Shown here piece after piece: positions 57,401 to 64,000 of a stretch of 64,000 nucleotides of DNA. The stretch spans positions 21,972 to 85,971 of the forward strand of contig CAXKVR010000272.1 in NCBI GenBank assembly GCA_964058845.1, in the 5' to 3' direction. The translations under genes were made by a program, and so were the position numbers. Position 1 is the first letter of the stretch. Each line of letters starts with the position of its first letter. The notes beneath the pieces were generated by a model. The model saw only the letters and a program-made list of their open reading frames with translations, had not been told where the DNA came from and did not search any database. This stretch comes from Carex sylvatica. Its lineage: Eukaryota; Streptophyta; Magnoliopsida; Poales; Cyperaceae.

Positions 57401-58931
57401 TAATTTTTTTATTGCATAGATTAATTTCTCCTACGCCATTTATTTTTGCCTTCATTCCGTTTGCAACCAATACAAAATTATTACCATTGGTCGGGTTGAG
57501 GTTTGACAGTAGTTGTTTATTCCCAAACATATGATCTGTTGCACCACTATCTATAATAATTTGATTAAAAAAGAAATTTTTCGAGTTAGAAGCAATACCA
57601 CATGTGCTGGGAGTGTTCTGATTGTTCATAATTGCACAAAACTGCTGAAAATACTGCTGCATATGATCTCCAGCACCTGACCCGCCAGAAACTGACCCGC
57701 CAGCGCCCATAAGGCTTCTTGACCCGTCTGGGAATGACCCGTTTCCGAAATTTGCTGCTGACCCGCCAGAAACTGACCCGTTTCCGAAAAAATGGTTATC
57801 GGATCCGCCAGAGTTAATGGATCCGCCAGGTTGAACCCATGCTCCACTGGTGAGTTGGTTAAAGGGTCCGCCTCCACTGTTATTGGGTCCGTGGCTTACC
57901 AAACCGGATCCGTCACATCCTCTGGCAGATCCATTAGTATTTAAACCATACCCAGTAACAGTTTGAAAGGTGTTATTGGGTCCGAATTCAATTCCAGACG
58001 AACCCACTAGCCCATTAAACCCTTTCTCTTCAACAGAGACAGCATAACTTCTGTTTTTTTCACTATTTTTTTCCCAATTTCGATTCTGATCATTTCCTTT
58101 CCATTTTTTTGGTCTAAGATGGGGATAAAGATGCCAACATTTATCTTGAGTGTGGCCATCCTTTTTACAGTGATTACATTTTTCATTTTTTGATTGATTT
58201 GGGCGATTTTGAAAGCTAGGATTTTGATTAAAAAATTTTACGGCTAAGCCATGGGTTTCGTGTCTCTCGTGGCTTACAATTTGACCATTCATGGCAAGTC
58301 TTCTACTTTCCTCTTGTTGAATTAAACTTTTAATTTGAGAGTAAGAGGGAAGAGGTACCGTGGTCATGATTTGAGATCTTACGGCTTCATAGCTTGGGTT
58401 TAGACCCGCGAGGTACTGAAAAATATCATCCTCCTCAGCCCGTTTCTGAAGTGTGGCCAAATCCGTTGTAAACGGTCGGTAAGATTGAAGTTCATTACGT
58501 TTTTTCTCAAGAGCGCTAAGGTACTCAGTATGACTTCTTGACCCTTGTTTTTCTTGTTGGATCTCCTGCATAAGTTGATAGATGTGAGAAAAATTATTTT
58601 GTTGACCATACATACTCTTTACTGCTTCCCATAGTTCATGTGCCGTTTCGGCCATCGTGAAGAGTTCGGATACGGTCGGTTCCATGGAGTTGAGTAGTAA
58701 AGTAACAATTCTATCGTTTGTAGTTCTCCATTTTTTTGTTGCTATTGTTTCGTCGGGTGTTATCTTGCTTGTGTCTGCAATTACTGGTTGCTTCTCTTCA
58801 CCCGTAATGAATTCTAACATTTCTCGACCACTCAGGGCCCTAGAGGCTGCCCTTGCCCATGACACATAATTTCTGCCATTGAGCAAGTTATTGGTTAGCT
58901 TCGAGAAGTTCACTGCTTCTTCTTGAGCCAT
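54453..58931 (-). CDS. Copia Gag-Pol polyprotein, intact
   Basis: 1,492 residues without stop or frameshift. Order: Gag (NYVSWARAASRALSGR near the start), CCHC knuckle CNHCKKDGHTQDKC (about residue 255), a Gly/Ser/Asn-rich linker (about residues 305-430), protease IDSGATDHM, integrase zinc region (HKRLGHPS...CEICKLAKQ) and catalytic core (HSDVWGP, SDNGTEF, GVSERKNRHLLE), reverse transcriptase (KNAFLQGTLEEEVYM, LVYVDDIIITG), and RNase H (YSDADWAGS, KSTTGFC, SSAEAEYRA). The order integrase before reverse transcriptase defines Ty1/copia. The last codons and stop lie inside the 3' LTR. It could be autonomous. The long low-complexity linker is unusual. Confidence 0.95.
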   Translation of the reverse strand: MAQEEAVNFSKLTNNLLNGRNYVSWARAASRALSGREMLEFITGEEKQPVIADTSKITPDETIATKKWRTTNDRIVTLLLNSMEPTVSELFTMAETAHELWEAVKSMYGQQNNFSHIYQLMQEIQQEKQGSRSHTEYLSALEKKRNELQSYRPFTTDLATLQKRAEEDDIFQYLAGLNPSYEAVRSQIMTTVPLPSYSQIKSLIQQEESRRLAMNGQIVSHERHETHGLAVKFFNQNPSFQNRPNQSKNEKCNHCKKDGHTQDKCWHLYPHLRPKKWKGNDQNRNWEKNSEKNRSYAVSVEEKGFNGLVGSSGIEFGPNNTFQTVTGYGLNTNGSARGCDGSGLVSHGPNNSGGGPFNQLTSGAWVQPGGSINSGGSDNHFFGNGSVSGGSAANFGNGSFPDGSRSLMGAGGSVSGGSGAGDHMQQYFQQFCAIMNNQNTPSTCGIASNSKNFFFNQIIIDSGATDHMFGNKQLLSNLNPTNGNNFVLVANGMKAKINGVGEINLCNKKIKNVLYLETFPVNLISVNKLTQELNCNVIFSYKNVVFQDRETGVKIGEGFLENGHYLLNSKLNLCASAKVVNSDLWHKRLGHPSDKILNSILDFKNLNCTNCEICKLAKQTKLPFSLSTSKSKASFDLVHSDVWGPAPIESYNGFKYFLLFIDDFTKATWLYLLKSKDEVFDCFYEFLCLIETQFNAKLKIFRSDNGTEFINRKFSSLFREKGIIHQTTCINTPEQNGVSERKNRHLLEMTRSLLFQNNVPKIYWSDAVLCATHLINRLPSVNLENKSPLEILYQQKITYDHMRVFGCTSFVHIKRNDKLDFVSQKTIFLGYSHYKKGYKCYDPIKKKLYLSRNVSFLENEPYFKEKEILHQPYLNNQNDNIVLPYLDDLSLIPKNNHQVENNQENETNDDINENETEEILSIRRTSSRERQPSTRLRDYVTYSVQYPIENFVSYNNISTKYHTFLTSIEKVLEPKNYQEAIKSPIWCKAMDEELKALEQNETWKIVSLPKNKKSVGCKWVYKIKYNSDGTIERYKARLVAKGFTQTYGIDYNETFAPVAKMNTVRILFSIAVNNGWDLYQMDVKNAFLQGTLEEEVYMTLPPGHKLETNSNLACRLNKSIYGLKQSPRAWYGKLSSYLISCNFKISNADHSLFTKCDGFNTTLILVYVDDIIITGNNFDQIQNIKKQLKEKFDIKDLGYLKYFLGIEIATSNKGLFICQRKYTLDLLKETGKLGCKPASTPIDNKCKLNSEDGEPLEDINQFQRLVGKLIYLTVTRPDISFSVSQISKFMHSPRTPHLEAVNRILRFLKNNPGKGIWMKNNNSNDICGYSDADWAGSFDRKSTTGFCTFVGGNLVTWKSKKQNVVARSSAEAEYRAMASTASELTWIKQLLLDMGFITQAPMKMYCDNNSARHIASNPVFHERTKHIEVDCHFVREKVQAKEIETPYVKSEDQLADIFTKGLDPGPFEKIISKLGLYDIYIPSLRRSVENNG

Positions 58932-58985
58932 TTTTCTTTTTGCTGAATTTTATCGCACTTTTCGGTTTTTCGGATACCACTCAGG

Positions 58986-58997
58986 GCTCTGATACCA
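58986..58997 (-). other. Primer-binding site of the copia element
   Basis: On the minus strand TGGTATCAGAGC follows the 5' LTR with no spacer. It is complementary to the 3' part of initiator Met-tRNA, the usual copia primer. Confidence 0.95.
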
Positions 58998-59199
58998 TGT
59001 TAAATTTGTAAGAGAGAATAAATGTAAGAAAACAATCTTATTATTGCAATCTTAATTTGAGGTTTACATATATCTCTATTTATAGAAGAATTCTAAAACT
59101 AGCCGTTACAACTACCAACTACATATTAATTACAACTATTAACTTATATCTCCTAATTTATTATTTTACAATTCCCTAAACTAGCCGTTATTTTCAACA
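58998..59199 (-). repeat. 5' LTR of the copia element
   Basis: 202 bp, matching 54,270-54,471 base for base as far as I can compare. The likely promoter TATA (TATAAATA, 59,077-59,084 on the minus strand) would start the element's RNA. Confidence 0.95.
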
Positions 59200-59204
59200 T
59201 ATTG

Positions 59205-59960
59205 GCCATGGAATGTTTTCTTTATCTTTTTTCTAATTTATTTATTTGTTACCTATATATTTATTTCTCATCAAGTATGATGAGATTCATGTAATTTTCT
59301 GTTAGTTTTATATCTGTACCTGAGAGCTAAGATATTTATGATATTATCAAATTAAATATATTTGCATTAGAGTTATTTTTTGTTCTATCTTCATTGTTTG
59401 GTTTCCTGAACATAGTAACAATATCAATTTGAAATAATTAATGCTGTAGTTTTCTTTACTATTGATTATTGAAGATAACAGGCATCGTACTAAAAGTTAC
59501 TTGAAGTACTTTATGTATATCCTGTCAAACCCCGATCGATTTGAGTAAAGTAATCTGATATTTTTACAAATTCAGCATGGCATTAATTACGTATAGTCTA
59601 AACATGATTTAGGGAATTATTATGAATTGGAAAATTGCATGTATATATATCCCTTTTGACTATTGCGCGCGGTTGTTTCCATGGTGATATTTTTCATTGA
59701 AAATATATTGCAGTCAATATCACGCTCTATCATTAACGGATTAACCAAATCATTTGTCATAATTGACTCATGAAGGCAGGACATTTTTTGAAACTTTTTT
59801 ACTATTTTTTTATGGATTTTTGTATATCACTGTTTTTCATAATAAAAAAATAAACTAAAATCTGAAAAAACAGTGATTTTTAAAAATCTATGAAAAATAG
59901 TAAAATAATTTCAAAAAATATAAAATTTGGTCTCCAAGCACATTTTAAGCGGACTCTTTT
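59205..59960. other. Displaced 3' flank of the sulfotransferase gene, then spacer
   Basis: Before the insertion this DNA followed the sulfotransferase stop, so its first few hundred bases probably held the original 3' UTR and poly(A) site. A foldback lies at about 59,795-59,935 (CAGTGATTTTTAAAAATC arms). No gene seen. Confidence 0.5.
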
Positions 59961-60405
59961 TACCGATACCAGACCAAAAGCGTTTAAAAATTACATAAGT
60001 TATGTCGTTGGTTTCGAATGTGAAAGAGAACGTTGGCCTTGTTTGTTTGTTATATATGGTTAGAACTAAAAGTAAATTAAGCCAAAAATTTAGATTCTAG
60101 GAGCTTGAGTTCTTATAATTAATATATATATGTGTGTATTCATAATTAAATCATTAGCCATAGTCTTGTAATTAATTACTTGTGTAACTTGTCTCATATT
60201 TTCTTCGCTGCTTTAATTACTTACCCATGCATGCCGATAGAGTTTAATGTCTTGGAGTCCAGAGAGGCTGTGAAGTATGAAATCATTCATTGCACCAATG
60301 TCCGCTTGGAAATTTCTTAAGAGAACAGCACAATTAATGCATTATTTAATGTGCTATATATATATGGATACATAACGAAATTAATATATATATATATATA
60401 TATGT

Positions 60406-60760
60406 GAGTAAAGCTAGGGTGTGATGTGCTCACCAAGAGAGTTTGGTGAGCACAACTCCAAAAGTTCATCGGATCGACTTCAAACGCCGAATTCAAACCG
60501 TTGAAATTCATGTACTTCATGAGTGATGCATGTACATGCAAAATTTTGAAAGTATCGAGTTTATTTGCTACACGGTCAAGCGGTTTGGATTCGGCGTTTG
60601 ACGTTGAAACTCGAAACTTTCAAAATTTTGCATGTATATGCATCACTCATGAAGTATATGAATTTCAACAGTTTGAATTCGGCGTTTGACATCGATCCGA
60701 TATACTTTTGAAGTTGTGCTTACCAAATTTTCTTGGTGAGCACATCACACCCTAGCTTTG

Positions 60761-60763
<3 letters not shown>
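60406..60763. mobile_element. Family-1 MITE, internally deleted, in AT repeats
   Basis: The ends GAGTAAAGCTAGGGTGTGAT and (reverse-complemented) GAGCAAAGCTAGGGTGTGAT match the intronic copy at 16,250-16,689. The centre is shortened: GGTCAAGCGG runs straight into GTTTGGATTCGGCG. It sits in an (AT)n tract, so the target duplication cannot be read. Confidence 0.8.
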
Positions 60764-60808
<45 letters not shown>

Positions 60809-60829
60809 ATTTTGTTAAGTCTCCAGATC

Positions 60830-61035
60830 AGCGATTTTCAAAGTAGCTTAATAAATAGTAAAAAAATTATAAAAAATTATAAAATTTGGTCCCAAAGCAC
60901 GTTTTAATATAGAGATCACATCTAACGGTTTGGATTGATTTTTTTAAACTTTGAAACTTGAAAAACAACTTAGTTGCACCTCAGAAACAATCGATTTGAT
61001 ATTAGCCAACCTTTATATATATATATATATATGAG
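60830..61035. repeat. Half-copy of an AT-rich foldback family plus (AT)n
   Basis: GATTTTCAAAGTAGCTTAAT with AATAGTAAAAAAATTATAAA and CATCTAACGGTTTGGATTGA match the right half of the foldback at 62,092-62,288 and flank. An AT-repeat lies at about 61,014-61,033. Confidence 0.5.
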
Positions 61036-62091
61036 CGTTCAAGTAATATGCATACTGAGCAATGGATAGAGAAATCAAGCGGAGTCAGTATATGAATACC
61101 GATACAAGACCAAGAGCTAGCGTTTAAAAATTACATAATTTATGTCGTTAGTTTGGAATGTGAAAGAGAAACGTTGGCCTTGCATGTTTGTTATATATGC
61201 TTAGAACTAAAAGTAAATTACATAAACACATGTTAATTAAATCAATAGCCGTACGTCTTGTTAATGAGCTGCCTAACTTGTCTCATGCATATTTTCTTCA
61301 CTGCATTAATAGGGTCGGTCCTGAAGATTTTGAAGCTCGGGACGAAAAAAAAAATTTGAGCTCTTGTACACACATTTTTTTTTATTAATATATCAATAAA
61401 TTATTAAATTTGATTACTAGTTAAGCAAGTTCTAAATTAATCAATAAAAAGTTAACATTCCGAAAATGAAAAATAAAAGCATTTTTTCAGTGAACTATTT
61501 GTACCAATACTGTTTTGGATGTCTAGACTCTAGAGAGGCTAGAGGCTGTGAAATATGAAATGATTCATTGCACCAATGTCCGCTTGGACATTTCTCAAGA
61601 GAACAGCACAATTAATGCATTATTTAATTGGCTATATATGGATGAATATAATGAGTTAATGACGACACCTCAGCAACTATTAAGGGATTTGATTAATGTT
61701 GGTTTCAAGCCAACTTCACCGGGTCCAGCCCCATCCACACTAATAACTTCTCATAAATAAATGGATATATATTTTATCTAATCAAATATATATTAAATGA
61801 GAAAAATTGCTGAAATGTTGAGAATTCTAAATAAGAATGTAATTAACATGTACCAGAGAGGAATAACTAATTTACATACTTTATCCATGACCTATTTTGC
61901 TTGACATTTCTTCGGAAGTAATGTCATTCTCGAACCATATATATATAGCTCAAGATCTGTTTGTATCCTCTCAACAAACACTATTAGAATCTATTTCAAC
62001 CGCGTAAATATAATTGCTTAACAGTGTGGGTATAAAAAAATGTCATTTCGTTGGTACTGATGTAAATTAATGAGAGAAGAGGGAAAACAAA

Positions 62092-62288
62092 ATGTGCTTG
62101 GAGACCAAATTTTATATTTTTCTGATTTTTTTTACTATTTATTAGGCCAATTTGAAAATCGCTAATCCAACGGTGGCTTAACAAAACAGTAAAATCAGAA
62201 GTCACCGTTGAATCAGCGATTTTCAAAGTGGCTTAATAAATAGTAAAAAAATTCAGAAAAATGTAAAATTTGGTCTCCAAACACATTT
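62092..62288. repeat. AT-rich foldback element
   Basis: The left arm GTGCTTGGAGACCAAATTTT...TTACTATTTATTAGGCCA...GAAAATCGCT pairs with the right arm AGCGATTTTC...TTAATAAATAGTAAAAA...AAAATTTGGTCTCCAAACAC. A left half-copy follows at about 62,558-62,645. Confidence 0.65.
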
Positions 62289-62400
62289 CAATATATAGAT
62301 CACATATAACGGTTCAGATCGACCATTTGAATATTGAAAACACAAAAATGAGTTATAAGCATATGTGGAGATATGCTTATATAAGCATAATAGCCAACCC

Positions 62401-62450
<50 letters not shown>
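62401..62450. repeat. Perfect (CT)n(AT)n(AG)n palindrome
   Basis: About 50 bases: a CT-run, an AT-run and an AG-run, together able to fold into an almost perfect hairpin. Such tracts are length-variable. Confidence 0.95.
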
Positions 62451-62451
<1 letters not shown>

Positions 62452-62659
62452 CTAATATGCTTTTGGTAGCATATAAGCCGAAGTGCTACCGGCCCAAATT
62501 TGAAATTTCAAAATTCAAAAAGTTGATCTGAATCGTTCATCTTGTTCTCCATATTAATATGTGCTTGGAGATCAAATTTTATATTTTTCTGAATTTTTTT
62601 ACTATTTATTAAGCCACTTTGAAAATCGCTGATTCAACGGTGGCACTGTTTTGAAATAT

Positions 62660-63345
62660 TGAGTCGCTCAGTCGCTGCCTCTCTTGCCAGATGCTCTCTC
62701 TCTCTGCATTCAAGCAACAGTCTCTGCATTATCACAAAGGTAGTCTGAAATACCTTATTATGATTGTAGTCTCTTGTTCACAGTGATCCGATTTTTGGTA
62801 GCAGTCAGTCAACTTAAAATTTTTTAATTGATTTGTAGAAGTTAATAGAAACACCAAGTCAGCTTGCTTAAAGAGACTTATTTTAATTTTAATTTTCTTA
62901 GAGTTAATACGTCGCGGCTTATTTTAGGTTAGCTTTCTTAAATAGAATTGATAAAGTTTCATGTAGTTCAATTGCTGACAGTAAGAGATATAAAGTAAAA
63001 AATTGATAATTTTTTATCATTCTCTGATGAAAATCCTAGCTCCATCCTTGATTAGGATACTTCTATAATTAGTGATATTTTAGTGGAGTCTAGGTAACTC
63101 CATGACAACTATAAATAGGGGTATTGTTTCCCATTTTGAATCATTCAAACAAGAAAGCAAATCACACAAGCAAGCAAGCAAGAAAAGAGAGAAAGAAAGA
63201 GAATCAAACAATGTGTTATAGTAATTTGAAGGATTAGAAAATATTTAATAGTAGAGATGTGATTGTAAAATATTGAAAACATATTCAATTGCAAACTATT
63301 AGAACCATATTCAGTTGGAATTGCACATGGGGTATTAAAGATGGC
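62660..63345. other. Intergenic DNA, no gene seen
   Basis: Two short repeats of TCTCTGCATT (near 62,702 and 62,722) and a GCAA / GAAA purine-rich tract (63,150-63,205). No gene is supported. Confidence 0.4.
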
Positions 63346-63346
63346 C

Positions 63347-63500
63347 AAACCATATCATTTTGGTTTGACAGCTGGTTGGGACACCAATTGTGACCTGTTA
63401 ACCAAATTAAGTGTCTCGATCCTAATAATGGCATGCACCAACAATATCATTTTGGTTTGACAGCTGGTTGGGACACCAATTGGGACCTGTTAACTAAAAC
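63347..63500. repeat. Direct repeat, about 55 bp, two copies
   Basis: ATATCATTTTGGTTTGACAG through GTTGGGACACCAATTG and ACCTGTTAAC occurs at about 63,352-63,405 and 63,446-63,500, separated by about 40 bases. Below this, CAAATTGACTACTTTTATAA-type words are repeated (63,500-63,605). Confidence 0.8.
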
Positions 63501-63564
63501 AAATTGACTACTTTTATAAAAAACAAATTGACTTGAGCAAATTGACTACTTTTATAAAAAAAAA

Positions 63565-64000
63565 CTAATTGACTTGAGCAATATAATTATGACTACTTTT
63601 ATAAAAAACTAAAAAAAAAACACAGAAGCTGAATTGATTAATTACTTGATCATGGAATCGGAATAAGATGGAATCGACCGAATCAAATCAAACAGTCGGA
63701 TTTATTTTAAAAAAAAACTTGGTTTGTATTAAAAAAAAAGGAACGAAATTATTAAAATATAATTACTCCAACATTGATGTGAAGACAAGAAATTACACTC
63801 ATAAAGACAACTTAAAATGAGGGCTGCTAATGAGTTGAGCCGGCTCGCAAATTAATGAGTTGAGCGGCTCAATATTTCATAACGAATTGAACTCAAAACT
63901 GAAAAAAAGTTCAAACTCAACTCGGCTCGATTTTGAAAGAAAAAACTCGGCTCAACTCGGCTCATGTAAACACTTAGCTCGATTTGGCTCGACTCACGAG
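63565..64000 (+). repeat. Fourth copy (D4) of the left part of the D1 block, cut by the window end
   Basis: Nearly colinear with 43,718-44,170 (TACTCCAACATTGATGTGAA, ATTACACTCATAAAGACAAC, GGCTCAATATTTCATAACGA). Both contain a GC-rich tract of ACTCGGCTCG words, and a possible hAT end CAGGGCGGCTAATGAG / GAGGGCTGCTAATGAG. In D1 the next bases enter the sulfotransferase upstream sequence. Confidence 0.8.

Larger units (their letters stand above)
54270..59199 (-). mobile_element. Complete Ty1/copia LTR retrotransposon, 4,930 bp
   Basis: Two apparently identical 202-bp LTRs, a primer-binding site next to the 5' LTR, a polypurine tract next to the 3' LTR, one long Gag-Pol frame and an exact 5-bp target duplication TATTG (54,265-54,269 and 59,200-59,204) make it structurally complete. 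LTR identity implies a recent insertion. The target is just downstream of the sulfotransferase stop, in the opposite orientation. The original 3' flank resumes at 59,205. Confidence 0.97.
59961..61760 (+). repeat. Local duplication of about 0.4-0.55 kb
   Basis: 59,961-60,372 and 61,096-61,648 share GCGTTTAAAAATTACATAA, TTGTTATATATGCTTAGAAC-type words, GCACCAATGTCCGCTTGGA and GAGAACAGCACAATTAATGC. The second copy has an extra insert (about 61,310-61,500). It continues into a weak frame ending PQQLLRDLINVGFKPTSPGP (to 61,760), which I do not recognise. A MITE (60,406-60,763) and AT-repeats separate the copies. Confidence 0.7.

Noticed and set aside
57626..57877. Second minus-strand frame in the copia linker
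   Set aside because: Out-of-frame reading of the repeat-rich linker; the Gag-Pol frame explains the region.
1..64000. tRNA, rRNA or organelle DNA insertions
   Set aside because: No cloverleaf, rRNA signature or plastid/mitochondrial gene was recognised by eye; a dedicated scan was not possible.

Overview
The window is nuclear DNA from a flowering plant, most likely a eudicot. The reasons are AT-rich intergenic DNA, GT-AG introns, an intronless pentatricopeptide (PPR) gene, a cytosolic plant sulfotransferase, a Ty1/copia element primed by the initiator Met-tRNA site, and many MITE-type elements in introns and spacers. I cannot name the species. I see no tRNA or rRNA gene, no CRISPR array and no bacterial-type operon.

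Layout. A hAT-like MITE (0.5-1.0 kb) is followed by a tiny one-exon membrane protein gene (1.70-1.90 kb). Repeat-rich DNA (3.3-6.4 kb) follows, with a tandem duplication beyond the 3' end of the next gene. From 24.64 down to 6.55 kb on the minus strand lies a 42-exon gene for a CENP-E-like kinesin, an apparent orthologue of Arabidopsis KIN-7O. I rebuilt the gene from splice sites: all exons join in one frame (1,563 residues). Its coiled-coil tail has been enlarged by two separate sets of tandemly duplicated, frame-neutral exons. From 25 to 29 kb there are MITEs and spacer. A four-exon minus-strand gene for a basic, coiled-coil plant protein of unknown function lies at 29.79-31.49 kb. The PPR gene PGR3, whose product acts on chloroplast petL/ndh transcripts, lies at 34.5-37.8 kb on the plus strand.

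The right half is a transposon and duplication landscape. The DNA upstream of the sulfotransferase gene (52.3-53.2 kb) is present again, without the gene, at 43.7-46.8 kb and in shortened form at 46.99-47.34 kb. A fourth copy begins at 63.57 kb and runs off the window. Comparing these copies gives an empty site and a filled site for a 1.4 kb non-autonomous hAT element flanked by GGGGTACC. A decayed hAT transposase lies at 47.4-48.3 kb. The sulfotransferase gene (53.25-54.24 kb) looks intact, but a complete Ty1/copia retrotransposon (54,270-59,199; apparently identical 202-bp LTRs, TATTG target duplication, uninterrupted 1,492-residue ORF) has landed 33 bases after its stop codon. The last 4.8 kb holds another local duplication, MITE copies and simple repeats.

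The genes do not form a pathway: a mitotic motor, a chloroplast RNA-binding protein, a sulfotransferase and two unknowns sit together by chance. No unmistakable new multi-gene system is visible. The most notable signals are the exon-module amplification in the kinesin tail, the repeated duplication of the sulfotransferase upstream region, a three-copy family of miRNA-precursor-like hairpins, and several MITE families whose target duplications can be read directly.
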